Source: Branchipolynoe longqiensis
Lineage: Eukaryota > Annelida > Polychaeta > Phyllodocida > Polynoidae
NCBI GenBank assembly: GCA_030323885.1
Contig: JASIRB010000122.1
Span: 1 to 64,000 of the forward strand
Direction of reading: 5' to 3'
DNA length: 64,000 nt
The position numbers were made by a program, and so were the translations under genes. The notes below the pieces were generated by a model. The model made no database searches and was not told where the DNA came from. It saw nothing but the letters and a program-made list of their open reading frames with translations. This document shows, piece after piece, positions 43,995-55,303 of this stretch; positions within the stretch are counted from its first letter, which is position 1; every line of letters starts with the position of its first letter.

Positions 43995-44986
43995 TTAAGA
44001 GCATAATCTTGGTATTGATGTATATCCTTTTCCTGTTTTTGCTGCCCAAGCACTGAGACATTGTGCTACTTTTCCTTTGTCCATAGCATGCAGCCATGAA
44101 TGTTGTTGCCTGCTGTATCGCCATTGGCAGTGATGCATCAATTTGCCCCAGAAGCAACATATGAAGTCCGCTTTTCTTTCCTTTTTTTTGTGTGATGGTT
44201 TATTTACCCTGTCCATAATGAGTCAATCACATTGCAGCTTGTTTTCATCGCTGAACAGTAATAGTCTCAATTTGGTAGTTGCCTTGTCATCTTAACTATT
44301 AGTGGCTAGCCTTATTTATGTCTTTTTGGTGCCACATTTGTGACATTTTGGTATATACCTACCCCATACCTATACTATATACCTATACCATTTTGGTATA
44401 TACCTACCCCATACTCTAGGGTTAGTAGGGATACTCAGCTTACGCTGCGACTTTGTGAGGTCGGGGTATGAGGTTATTTCAAGAATTGTTAGGAGTTAGG
44501 TCTTGAATGACGGTTGTGTGTGCACACAGACTATGTCAGAGAACCTCACAGCATTTGTTCTTAGAAAATTACCTCTAGCCGCTTTATTGTAGTTTTTAGG
44601 TTGGTGAAATTCGTAGTTAGTGGAGTTTGACCTCAAAAAACAAACTAATGTGTATTGGCAACCATCTGGAATAATGTGTCCTGTCAAGAGCAAATAATCA
44701 TCTGACTAGTTCACACAATACTGAAGTGTACAGACTAAAGTTTGACTCAGAAAAAATCTCACCAAAATCATGATTAGGAGTTCAAACTCGAGGGTCAAAT
44801 TCCAGAACTGAAACTGAGGACTTTCTGTGATGCGCTTACCACACCATGCAGAAAACGACATGGGCTCATCATCCTAGAATATCTCCATGTTATATAGTCA
44901 TGTTATATAGACAGTGTTGCAGTTGGTGTAAACTCGCAGCCGTAATCTGATGTGCATATCTAATTTGTGTGACATGAGCTGCTTTC
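43995..44986 (-). pseudogene. Uncharacterised multicopy protein family, C-terminal part
   Basis: On the - strand this continues the remnant at 48964-49500 across the Gypsy insertion. The frame next to the insertion reads AHVTQIRYAHQITAASLHQL, followed after frame changes by WLPIHI-like and CVHTQPSFKT-like segments. I know this combination (NIDH..SFHG, LGGL..EMA, AHxxRxxHQ) from large uncharacterised proteins repeated in cnidarian and mollusc genomes; no function is established. Heavily degraded, with many stops. Confidence 0.5.
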
Positions 44987-45124
44987 TGTAAGAAACTGAG
45001 TGGACTTGCTGACTTTGTGATTGTAAGTTATGTTATTATGCACACAGTTTGCCATTACAACTTCGTTCGGTCATGTGACTCCCACGTCACATGTGGGTGC
45101 ATTCGGGTAGTCACGTCTCTCACA
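44987..45124 (-). repeat. Gypsy 3' LTR
   Basis: 138 bp, about 90 per cent identical to 48826-48963. Contains CACATGTGRCGTGGGAGTCA as a conserved block (on the - strand). Confidence 0.87.
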
Positions 45125-45770
45125 TCTCCCTTCCATCGAAACAATTTAAATGAGCTAACATCAGCCTCTCTATAGGTCCTTCGACTGCGCTCATTGTTTA
45201 TGCAATGTTGCTCATCACTTCACAGGTTTATGATTGTCCGTTGGTTTTCACTTTACTTCACCCATCGTTATCACTGGTCGTATATTATTACTTCTAGTTT
45301 CTTAACACTATTCACATTGGCTGTACTCACATTAGAATGTCCTCCTCCTCCACCCTTCTTTCTCGAAAACGCCGAGTCAGATCACCTCTCATTATGAAGG
45401 CACAGGTATTCGTATTATTATTTATGCCAAGGATATGTGACACAACATGAAAACATGAGAACAGGAATACAGTATAAGAGAAAAAAAACAAAAAACCTTA
45501 ACAAAAAACAACGAAACTAACAACCAGTTATATAGACCATGTAAACAATTTTAGAAAATGAGAAAGAAGAGAGAACAAAAAGAAATATATATTTATATCT
45601 ATATAATAAATAATTATGAACAAGAATGACAACAAAATCTGAAAGATTAAATTATCACAACAATCGGGGAACTCACCCTCTCATTATCAGTCATCTTACA
45701 ATAATCTACATCTTTAGATGACTCCTCCACCAAAGCAAAATAAAAATGTTTTTAGCACATGATACTCGTT

Positions 45771-47262
45771 CCCAGATAGCACACAGCCGTCGGCCCAACG
45801 GCGGCCGCTCTGTCGGCCCGACGGCGGCTGCCGCCGTCGGGCCGACGTTGTTTTGTCCAACCTCCCGCCGTCGACCCGACGGCGGCTACCGCCGTCGCGC
45901 CGACGGCGAAAACCGCCGATGAGCCGACGGCGACAAACGCCGTCGGGCCGACGTTGTTTTGTCCAACCTTCCGCCGTCGGGGTGACGGTGGCTGCCGCCG
46001 TCGCCCCGACGGCGGAAACCGCTGACGAGCCGACGATTCAAATCATATTAACACGAATAATTCCATTAAATTACAATAAATTACAAAACTTTTACGTCGG
46101 CCCGACGGCGACAAACGCCGTCGGGCCGACGTTGTTTTGTCCAACATCCCACCGTCGGGTCGACGGCGGCTGCCGCCGTCGACCCGACGAGCCGAGAAGA
46201 CACTGTCACTCTAGTGTCAATACGTACGTCCAGGGTAATTCAAATCATATTAACACGAATAATTCCATTAATGCATCCTAATAAATTACAAAACTTTTAC
46301 AAAATAATCTACACATATTAATAAACAAATCTGTAAAATAATTCCTTAAAATTCCTCCGATTTTTGGAGTTATTTGTAGAAAAAGAACGCTGCTCAACGA
46401 TCGCACGTGGTCCGGTGGAGATTCGAAGTAAACAAACCGTAATTCAAATCGTATTAACACGAATAATTCCATTAATACTTCGTAATAAATTACAAAACTT
46501 TTACAAAATAATCTAAACATATTAATAAACATACCTGTTAAATAATTCCTTAAAATTCCTGGGATTTCTGGAGTTATTGGTAGAAAAAGAACACTGCTCA
46601 ACAATCGCACGTGTTCCGCGGGCGACTCGAGCCGGAATTCAAATTTAAAGAACTGCGCATGCGCGGCCCAACACCGTCGGGGCGACGGTGGCTCGACGGT
46701 GGACCAGACGTGGAAAATGAATGCAAACCTGCGGCGGCCCACCACCGTCGAGCCGACGATGGCCCGACGGTGAATCAAAAGTGGAAAGGGATTGAACCCT
46801 AACGTCGGAACACCACCGGCGGCCCGACGGTGGCCCGACGGTGGCTCACAAGTGGAAAAGGATAGAAACCTAACGTCGGGACACCACCGTCGGGCCAACG
46901 GTGGCCCGACGGTGTACCAGACGTGGAAAATGAATGCAAACCTGCGGCGGCCCACCACCGTCGGGCCGACGATGGCCCGACGGTGGCTCAAAAGTGGAAA
47001 GGGATTGAGCCCTAACGTCGGAACACCACCGTCGGGCCGACGGTGGCCCGACGGTGGCTCAAAAGTGGAAAGGGATTGATTCCCAACGTCGGAAATCAAC
47101 CGGCGGCCCGACGGTGGCCCGACGGTGGCTCAAAAGTGGAAAGGGATTGATTCCCAACGTCGGAAATCCACCGGTGGCCCGACGGTGGCCCGACGGTGGA
47201 AAGTCGATCGCGACGGTGCGACCAATAGCCGACGTCGGCCCGACGGCTGTGTGCTGTCTGGG
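45771..47262. mobile_element. Inverted-repeat element rich in CGTCGGGCCGACG palindromes
   Basis: Ends CCCAGATAGCACACAGCCGT and the complement of CCCAGACAGCACACAGCCGT. The interior is three kinds of repeat: (i) palindromic GTCGGGCCGAC/CCGACGG words in large number; (ii) two-and-a-part copies of a roughly 200-nt AT-rich unit starting ATTCAAATC (46026, 46240, 46441); (iii) a roughly 70-nt unit around AAGTGGAAAGGGATTGA (46768, 46851, 46990, 47060, 47131), with a 211-nt higher period marked by GTGGAAAATGAATGCAAACC (46708, 46919). No transposase is seen. TT borders both sides; the superfamily is unknown. Confidence 0.78.
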
Positions 47263-47482
47263 TTATATTTTTGTTGGTTGAATTTTATATTCTTATTACT
47301 TAATATCCAACTGTATATTTCAGTATATATTATATATCAATGTTCAAGAGTAAAGGAAAATAATTCCCTTCACGTTACTCTACTCCTATATAGTCGGAGT
47401 CTTTCCTTGTTAATGTATGCACTACATGATCTAACTCACTATGTCATGTTATCATTGTACCCATATCGTCGTACCGGGCGGC

Positions 47483-47797
47483 TCACTCGCCTATATCTCG
47501 TGTAATTTTCTTGTCATAGTGTTGTTTGATGGCTGCTGGTGTTTGCTTTGATTGGATTGGTGTTTGTTGTGATTTGGTGATTATGACTGTTTGGGCATTT
47601 GAATATGTGTCTGCGGTTTCTCCGAATTGTGTTATTCTCCCTTTTTCTGATTTCGTAATCCCTTGGCCCGGTGTCTGAGCCTTTGTTATTATGCCCTTTT
47701 CCCATGTTTTGTTGTGTTGTCTATACCGAACGTTGTCCCCTGTTTTCAACTGCTTGTGTGATGCACCACCCCGTTGGTCGTAGTATTTTTTCTGCAT
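47483..47797 (-). pseudogene. Gypsy integrase C-terminus
   Basis: A 104-codon frame with QKKYYDQRGGASHKQLKTGD then NVRYRQHNKTWEKGIITK, the pattern of the region after the integrase core in Gypsy elements, where the Tyr-rich and TWEKG motifs recur. The DDE core is missing upstream. Confidence 0.75.
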
Positions 47798-47834
47798 CTC
47801 CTGTCCTTTTTTGCTTTTTGTTTTGTTGTTTGTA

Positions 47835-48312
47835 CTACTTTAAGGTGTAGTTTCTTGTTCTATTTTCTGGATGTGTTCTTGTGCAATGCTGATTTCTGCG
47901 TGCGTCACTTCGTCGTCGAACAGGTTGCTTGGTGTAGTCTTTGTTGAGTGTGCTCTGGACAATATGTCTGCAAAGTACATATGTCTGCCTTGAAATTTGA
48001 ATGTGTGTTACATGCAAATTGTAATTTTGCAGCCGCATTTTCATGCGCTGCATCCAGCGGACAGCATATGTAAAGGTTTCAGCATGATCGAGACTAGGGG
48101 CTTGCAATCGGTTTGTACTGTGATAGATTTGCCGTATATATATATATATAATGATGAAATTTAGAGCACCCAAAACAAATTGCTAAGAGTTCTTTTTCAA
48201 TGATAGCATAATTAACTTCCGTTTTGTTGAGGGCCTTCGAAGCCATCGCCACAGGCCGGTTTTCCTGAAATAGAGTTGCCCCTAACCCCAATTTACATGC
48301 GTCCACTTGCAA
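47835..48312 (-). pseudogene. Gypsy RNase H fragment
   Basis: From 48312: VDACKLGLGATLFQENRPVA then MASKALNKTEVNYAIIEKEL, the Ty3-type RNase H with catalytic Asp and Glu, then a frame change near 48150 with an (AT)n run, and the YRLQAPSLDHAETFTY-like and HVTHIQI segments that normally read as the end of RNase H. Broken. Confidence 0.8.
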
Positions 48313-48360
48313 TGTGATTGGCTGTTTTACATTATAGAATTTCAGAATCTCTAATGTGAG

Positions 48361-48802
48361 CTATTCAGTCTGCAGAAATCTGTCCCATAACTCATTGTCA
48401 CGCACACTGCATACTAATTTGTCACGTAATAAAATGTTCTCAATTTCTCCGTACTCAATTTCGTCGTATTCACACTGAGAAATTCGGTTCTTGAGCTCTC
48501 TGATGTACGTATCCATGTCTTGTGTTGTTTGTCTATAAGTGTTAAATTTGTATCGCACAACAATGATATTCTCCTTTCCTTGACAATATGACCAGAATGA
48601 CTCCACTAACAGCACCTTTTGTCGGCTGACTCAACTGTGAATGTCTGGTGCGGTTTTTGTGCCTTCCTCCCTGCCACATGCAGGAAGACACAGCATTGCA
48701 CTTTTCGGACTTCCCTGCCATGCCTGTAGCGTGTAGCCATTCCCTCCAATTCAGCGACCGAGGCATAGGGGTGTTGGGGGGCTTCAGCCCTTTGAGCCCC
48801 AT
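48361..48802 (-). pseudogene. Gypsy gag fragment
   Basis: Two overlapping frames: 48542-48802 (MGLKGLKPPNTPMPRSLNWR, the gag start near the primer-binding site) and 48361-48615 (KFNTYRQTTQDMDTYIRELK, ILLRDKLVCSVRDNELWDRF), matching the pattern of Gypsy capsid proteins (F..R.Q..E..D.Y...L..L, IRD..V.GI.D..L...LL). One frameshift joins them. Zinc knuckle, protease and RT are deleted between this and 48312. Confidence 0.77.
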
Positions 48803-48825
48803 TGTTCGTCCTTAGTCTGACACCA

Positions 48826-48963
48826 TCTAAGAAATTGAGTGGACTCGCTGACTTTGTGATTGTAAGTTATTTTACTATGCACACGGTTTGCCATTACAAC
48901 TTTGTTCGGTCACATGACTCCCATGTCACATGTGGGTGCGTTCGGGTAGTCATGTCTCTCATA
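48826..48963 (-). repeat. Gypsy 5' LTR
   Basis: 138 bp, matching 44987-45124 with scattered substitutions. Confidence 0.87.
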
Positions 48964-49500
48964 CTTTCAAAAGGGAATCAGCCTTTCCAGATGTCATAAC
49001 ATCAACCCAACCACTTTCATCAAGCCATGACCCTACTGCTCTTACGACAGCCATATCAGTTCGCAGACCTCCTAACACAATGACCATTTTATCTTCTCCA
49101 ACATTATCTGGACAAGACCACTGAATTACTTTAGCTAATGCAAAGAGGGGTCAAAAATAAGAATGGGAGTCTGACCAGGATTGAGGTATTGCTTTTTTCA
49201 CAAATGTCATAGAATGGTGGATCGGTGCCACAGAGTGTTCTGCATCAGGAAATAGAGGCAACAACAAGCTTGTTCACTGCAGTTTGATATCTGTAATTTG
49301 ACACTCAGTGTGGAATGCAGACCAATATATTGCCAACTTGTTGCTGTTTTCTTCACTATCCTCTTCACACAGAGCATTTCACTATTTGATCCGTGCCTCT
49401 GCCCTCCCCAGCAGAGTTGAGATGTATGAGTACCATGGAAAGAACCTGCTGCAGTTGTGGACGAGGAAATATGATCAATATTTTCAATTGCTACTGAAGT
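48964..49500 (-). pseudogene. Uncharacterised multicopy protein family, upstream part
   Basis: On the - strand TSVAIENIDHISSSTTAAGS is followed by FHGTHTS near 49490-49420, and after some decay QWSCPDNVGEDKMVIVLGGL then RTDMAVVRAVGSWLDESGW and SGKADSLLK up to the CTTTC duplication at 48964. The frame resumes at 44986 (AHVTQIRYAHQ), so the Gypsy element split one gene copy. NIDH..SSTTA..SFHGT and VLGGL..EMA blocks define the family for me; its function is unknown, and it may itself be mobile. Confidence 0.55.
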
Positions 49501-50043
49501 GAACACATTGCCAAGTAGTTGAGGGGGACATACAACTTGGGTGTCTTTGAACCGCTCACAGACAGCATTTCCAAGACCAGCTGAAATATATCACCACAAT
49601 TCCACCCTGTGATGGCACAAAAGCATAACTTTTACCAAACAATTATACATTGTGAACTACTAAAGGGTATTGTCAAACATTTAATAGATATAGTTGATGG
49701 ATAAATGGAAAATTGTGAGAGTTATGGCCATTCCCCTACCGATACCCCCATCTCTCGACATACAAATTATGTCGTTTTATGCCATTTTACGAAACCGTCC
49801 TCTGGCTGATAAAAATGTAAATTGACAATGGCACTATATCACAAATTAATGAGTATGTGTATTCCTAACTCTGTGCCAAGTGTCATCCTGGTATAAAAGA
49901 AAATAACGACTCTTCACCTATGCCGCTCGACTATTAATGGTTCGTAAGTTTAAACATGTTTCAGTTCTCAAGCTTATCCAACTGTGTGAGCTTTCCGTGG
50001 CCAAAGTCACTCTTTGTAGCTAAAGAGGATCATTAGGACTAAT
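49501..50043. other. Intergenic, nothing recognised
   Basis: No coding or repeat signal noticed. Confidence 0.45.
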
Positions 50044-50889
50044 AGCCCTGTCGCATTACGACGCATCGTGCAAACGTTCGCCGACATAGGTGATTTTGGG
50101 CCGCTGCGTCGAAATGCGTTACGTGTTCGTTAGGCGCACGTTGGTATACGTTGACACTGGTGTACTGGCTCCATGGCAGGAAAAGAGCAGCAGAAGGTTA
50201 CTTTATGGGGAAGATTACTTACTCTTTTAAGGGCCAAATTTTACACTGACAAATTTACATGTCACTTATTTTAAGGGGTGGGGGAAGTGTTTTTATTTAC
50301 AGGGATAAAGTTACATGTCAGATTAGTTTTTTAAAGTAGGTTAAATGAGCAACGGCCAACATTATTTAATTTGTATTTAATTTATTTATACCACATGGCA
50401 TTTGGGGGATTTGTGTATTATATATAATAATGATAAATAATGTTTACAAAGAAAGAGTCAGAGACCAAAATTTAGATTAAAATACACATAGTTTTATTTA
50501 CAAAAACATTTTTAAAATATGAATATATACAGGCACAAAATAATTACATAATATAATATACACATATACAGGCACACAATGATAACATACTAAAAACAAT
50601 AAATATATACATATATTTTACCTCGGTACCAAGCCTCAGGCTACTCGTAGCCGAGGGAGAAGGAAGCACATCCAGGTCCTGCAATTAGCATAATCTACTC
50701 ACAACGGGAGGACTTTTGTGGAATAGCTCCTGCAGTTTTTCTATGATTACGGCTGATTGGTTGGTTTCATTTTTGACGATATCCTTTGTTTACACTTATG
50801 TTGGCAGTCTTTTGTGTCAAGTTTGAGAACTTGAAAGTGCTTTATTACTTAATTATAAGGTTTACCGGTGTTGTGTAACACCTCATTAG

Positions 50890-51277
50890 AACAATGTCGC
50901 CATTGTTCTTCATTGTTTTTGCCACGCGTTGCCGAACGGAGAGATGTTTGGTTGGAGCCATTAACATCATTGGGATTTTTTATTTTTTATTTTTTTGGTC
51001 CATTAGTTGTTTAAGCAGGGGAAATTTCAGTCATAGACGACTGGTCTTCCTCATTCCACTGCTGGTCGATAGAAAGCCCGAGCCTACACTTTTACCGACC
51101 CAAGGGATTTTTAACCTCCCACAACACATAGACATGGTATGAGAGCAACCGGCCTTTGATGATGCTGTAAGTTATACACAGCAGAGCTGGGGGCATGGGG
51201 AATCGAACCGCCGACCCTCAGATTAGGAGTCTGACCTAGAAAAAAGTCAGACACTCTAACCACTCCGCCACAGAGTC
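50890..51277 (-). repeat. Second tRNA-derived SINE family or tRNA pseudogene
   Basis: On the - strand at 51277-51180: TGGCGGAGTGGTTAGAGTGT (box A-like), a 5-bp stem TCAGA-CTCCTAA-TCTGA with CCT in the anticodon position, and GGTTCGATTCC (box B). An extra arm sequence GTCTGACTTTTTTCTAGG breaks the normal D-arm spacing, so it is not an intact tRNA. The sequence continues leftwards to about 50890, absent from the other DIRS copies, suggesting a SINE body. Ends are uncertain. Confidence 0.55.
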
Positions 51278-51625
51278 CTGGGTTTCATATGATTGGTTTC
51301 ATATGATTCCCCACCTTTTCTGAGGCGTACCTCCGAGTCCCGTAGTATTTTCTCCAACTTGTTGGCCATTACAATCACAGGCGAGAGAAGTTTATTGGAC
51401 AGAGAGTGTGGGAGGGTACCGCTACACTGGTCCCCACCCCTCGTTTGGTTACGCTTGGTTCGCCATGTCATTTACCAAGTTTATTTTGACTCACGCCTGT
51501 GTTAAAGCTGGTGTAAATACGGATTTAATACCAGTTGCCTTTGTGCATGCTAGTCTTCGTTGTTGCTAGTCTCAGCTACGCTATCGCAAAGTTAATGGTG
51601 TTTTACATGTCTTTACAGAAGTGCG

Positions 51626-52917
51626 ATGGCTACGAAGCGGAGTAAGGTGGAAGCACCGACCGATAGTGAAGACGACGGGGCACCAGTGACGGTCCAAAGG
51701 TCGAAACAACAATCTCCCGAGCAGGGCCCGGCGGACCTGGATGAGAGGGTGGCGAGGCTAGTCCAACTCAAGTTGGAGGAGTTGCTGCCGGAGAAGCCGA
51801 GCCGTTCCAGGTCGAAGCAGCCGATTTCTTCGGATGATTCGGATTGGGAGGATTTCTCGGACCACGATTCCTCAGGGGAGGAGTCGGAGGAAGTGGTGGT
51901 GCGACCGGTGCATAAGCGCAAACATAAGAGAAAGGTCAACTCGTCAGAGGGAGATGAGTTCACCAGGGCTCGTAAGAAGTCGAGGGTGCGGAAGACCAAG
52001 AAGTCGAAGAAGAGTAAGTCTTCTTCATTTGACTCTTCGTCCGACTCGACTACCATCGATACAGAATCGGACACTGAACGGTATGGCAAGTATGCAAAAA
52101 TCAGTGGTAAGGTCTCCAAAAAGATCAAAGTGGAAAAGAAAAAGAAAATCAACACCACTACTATGATGTGGAAGACAATCAAAGGTCATTTTCACACGTT
52201 TAAGCCGGCGGAGGTAATTATCAAGCTGTCAGAGACGTACACAGGGATCAAAGGCATTCCTGAGTCAGCCATCAAGGAGTTGGATTCAGACATCAAGCTG
52301 ACAGAGGAACGGAAAAAGTTTGAGTTGTGTTTGCACACGATTCATAAAGGTGTCCTGGCGGCTTTAGCAGCGGTTACTCCGATTGCAAATCGGATGTTAT
52401 CAGAGAACAAGTTCTCCTTGCTTTTTGGGGATATGGATGCAGGTATTGCTCTGCTGACGGCCAACAGTAACTTCTTGTCTTACAGACGGTTTGAAAACGT
52501 CTTTAAGGCGGTCTGCACTGATGCAGGCAAGGAGGTGGCTAGGTCCAAGAAAGTCGTGGACAATGACGGGAAGGAATTTACCTTGTTTCTCCCTCCTAAG
52601 CCCATTAAGGGTAAGCCAAGATGTTTGGTGGACAGCTTCAGTACCTGTTCAAACAGGTCGAGACAGGCAGCAAGTGTGGCAAGCATATGGATGCTGACAA
52701 GAAGAAGGCTGGCGATGGGAATTCTGCACGCTTTAAGAAAGCTAGGCAGGATTTTCGAAATCGTCAAACCGGACACGGAGGCCTGTCAGGGATGGGGTAC
52801 GGCTACCAGTCCAGAGGACGAGGACAGCGACAGTCCTTCGGGTGGAACGACGGCAACAGACCCTTCAAGAGGGAGTTCACTCCACAAAAGCCGTTCCCTC
52901 ACCCAGGAAACAAGTAG
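51626..52917 (+). pseudogene. DIRS copy 3 gag-like ORF
   Basis: Starts MATKRSKVEAPTDSEDD. Open in one frame to about 52617, showing how the region frameshifted in copies 1 and 2 should read (KKSKKSKSSSF, TTTMMWKTIKGHFHTFKPAE). At about 52617 one base is missing relative to copies 1 and 2; the RG-rich end (FRNRQTGHGG, YQSRGRGQRQSF) is in the frame 52621-52917. Confidence 0.8.
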
Positions 52918-53192
52918 AGGTTTCCACGCAAACTCCCATCTCCACTCACATGCCTGTAAGCGATTTTAAGACAGGGAATATTCAATTTTATTTGAATGAG
53001 TGGAAGGAAATTACTGATAATTTAACAATTTTGAGTATCGTGGAGGGAGTATGGATTCCGTTTATGGAAGAGCCAGTACAGGAAAGAATTCCTTTTCCGT
53101 ATCGCTTTGATATAACAGAGAGAAGCACTAAATGAACAAGTTCAGAAGTTTTGTGATAAAGGAATTATTGAGCCGGTTCTTCATGTAGCAGG

Positions 53193-53521
53193 GACCAGAC
53201 GGGATGGCCGAATGAGTTAGAGCGCCCGTCTCCCTTGCTGGTAGATCGTGGGTTCGAGCCCTGGTCGAGTCAAACCAATGACTTAAAAATTGATACTTGT
53301 CGTTTCCTAGCCTGGTGCTCGGCATTATTAGGATAGGACAAGGACTGGTTAGCTCAGTGTCAGGATAATGAGACTGAGTGGGATATCGGGTCATGGTGCC
53401 AGCGGTCTGGTTTCACAGTGGGACAGCACTATAAAGTCACCATGAGTGCGCACTGTCACAAGTCGGTGCCCGTCCTGATATGACCTTAGATGTTGCTAGG
53501 ACAAAACAACAAACAAACAAA
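53193..53521 (+). repeat. Full-length tRNA-derived SINE with 12-bp target duplication
   Basis: Inserted in DIRS copy 3 pol, flanked by TCATGTAGCAGG at 53181-53192 and 53522-53533. Head: box A-like GGATGGCCGAATGAGTTAGA and box B GGTTCGAGCCC as in a Ser/Leu-type tRNA. Body: CCTAGCCTGGTGCTCGGC, AGGATAGGACAAGGACTGGT, GTGTCAGGATAATGAGACTG, CAGCACTATAAAGTCACCAT. 3' end: GACCTTAGATGTTGCTAGGA then ACAACAAACAAACAAA. About 329 bp. This is the reference for the other fragments in the window. Confidence 0.93.
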
Positions 53522-54680
53522 TCATGTAGCAGGCGAATTTGTTTCTAACATTTTCGCGACCCAAGCCAAATGGGGATATCAGAATGATTTTGGACTTAAC
53601 CAGGTTAAACAAATTGGTTCAATATAAACATTTCAAAATGTTTTCTCTCGAAACGGCTAGGGATTTAGTTACACAAGATTCCTGGCTTGCTAGTGTGGAT
53701 CTCAGAGATGCGTATTATACGCTTCCTATTTACAAACCAGATAGGAGATTTCTGCGGTTTGTTTGGAATGATCAACTTTATGAGTTTACTTGTATGCCTA
53801 ATGGTTTAGTGTGTGCTCCACATTTATTTACAAAATTATTGAAACCAATATTTTTGCATATGGCTAGAAAAGGACATATAGTGTTTCCTTATATTGATGA
53901 TTCATTTATTGTAGCTCAAATGAAGACAGAGTCAATTAGCAGTAGATGATTTATGTGCAACATTCACTAATTTGGGATTTTACATACATGACACAAAGTC
54001 AGTTTTTACTCAAAAAAAGAGGTTAAAATGTTTGGGTTTTGTTTTAAACACCAAAGACATGCCAGTTTCACTAATGCAACAGAAACTAGATAAGTTTATC
54101 ACTACAGCAGACCAATTGTTGGAGTTAAATAGGCCAAAGATTAGGCAGGTTGCGGTTCTGATAGGAGTCATGGTAGCCTATGCCCCAGCTATTCTATATG
54201 GGAAGGCTCATATTAAGTCGCTCGAGATAGATAAGAATTTACCATTACCTCGTACTAAAGGTAATTTTGAAAGGAAAATGACTATTTCACCAGCGGGATT
54301 AGAAGACATTATGTGGTGGTATTCAAACATTAATTCTTCTCCTAACCCCATTAGAATGGGGAACCCAATACTATCGTTACGACAGATGCATCCTTAGAGG
54401 GATGGGGTGCTCATAGAGACCATCAAGCAACTGGAGGACATTGGTTGGAAGAGGAAATTTCTGATCACATTAACATGTTAGAACTTAGAGCAATATATTT
54501 AGGGTTATGCAGCTTAGTGCGCATACCAAAGTTTCATGTAAGAGTGTTGACTGATAACACTACAGCGATGGCTTACATTCGTAATATGGGAGGGACTTGG
54601 TCCAAACCTTGTAACCATGTAGCCAAATTAATTTGGAACTGGGCTCAACAACATGAGATATGGCTAACAGTGGCGCATAT

Positions 54681-55025
54681 CTATCTAAGGACAGGACATG
54701 GGTGAAAGGATGCTGTAACAAACCACAATGGGATGGGATCCTCTCCCACAGGCCTGTATGTCATCTGTGTAGATTAGATGTACATAGTAGGCTAAGTTAT
54801 CATATACAGGTTAGGAAAAAACTTGAAAATTAAAAAAAAAACTAATATAGAAACTACTAACACCCAAAACCGCAAAGGTTGGCCCGAGAAAGATCAGGTA
54901 AAGAGTGCGGGACCAGACCAATCCAGTATCACAGCTGTCCAGCGTTGAAAACAAGCACGCTCACGGGAGCTTATACGTTATGGGCAAAATAAAAAACTTG
55001 TCACAAAAAAAACTAAAAACAAAGA
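54681..55025 (+). repeat. LINE 3' fragment in DIRS copy 3
   Basis: Breaks the RNase H frame after GCGCATAT. The last 120 bases (AGCTGTCCAGCGTTGAAAAC, AAGC..GGGAGCTTATACGTTATGG, A-rich end) are a diverged form of the 3' UTR of LINEs A-C. No clear target duplication. Confidence 0.7.
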
Positions 55026-55303
55026 ATTCCGGGGAGTCAAAATACTTTAGCGGATAAGAAAAGTCACAATTTTCCTGATCATTTGGAATGGTCATTGAGT
55101 GTTAGTATTTTTGAATACATTTGTTGCAAATGAGGAACACCACAAGTAGACTTGTTTGCATCACGAAACAACCACAAGATATCAAAATATGTATCTTGGC
55201 ATCCAGAGACACTTGCTTGGCGAGTGGATGCTTTTTCTCTGGTTTGGAATAATGAATTCTATTATATATTCCCACCATTCAGTATTATCAGCAGAAGATC
55301 AGA

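Larger units (their letters stand above)
44987..48963 (-). mobile_element. Ty3/Gypsy-type LTR retrotransposon, degraded
   Basis: Two 138-bp LTRs (44987-45124 and 48826-48963), on the - strand beginning TGTGAGAGAC and ending CTTACA / CTTAGA, flanked by CTTTC (44982-44986 and 48964-48968). Next to the right LTR is a possible primer-binding site TGGTGTCAGACTAAGG; next to the left LTR a polypurine tract GGAAGGGAGA (45125-45134). The interior keeps scraps of gag, RNase H and the integrase C-terminus in the right order, with RT and the integrase core deleted. A GC-rich inverted-repeat element lies within. Confidence 0.87.

Noticed and set aside
46278..47099. 273-codon - strand frame
   Set aside because: Entirely inside the tandem-repeat interior of the inverted-repeat element; the peptide repeats every 23 residues or so in step with the 70-nt unit.
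45771..47262. CRISPR-like array from the regular CGTCGG units
   Set aside because: Unit spacing varies, the repeats are palindromic GC words inside an inverted-repeat element, and the surrounding genome is animal.
51180..51277. Functional tRNA-Arg (CCT) gene
   Set aside because: Box A, box B and an anticodon stem exist, but an extra arm-like insertion disrupts the D-arm to anticodon spacing, and the sequence continues into a SINE-like body.
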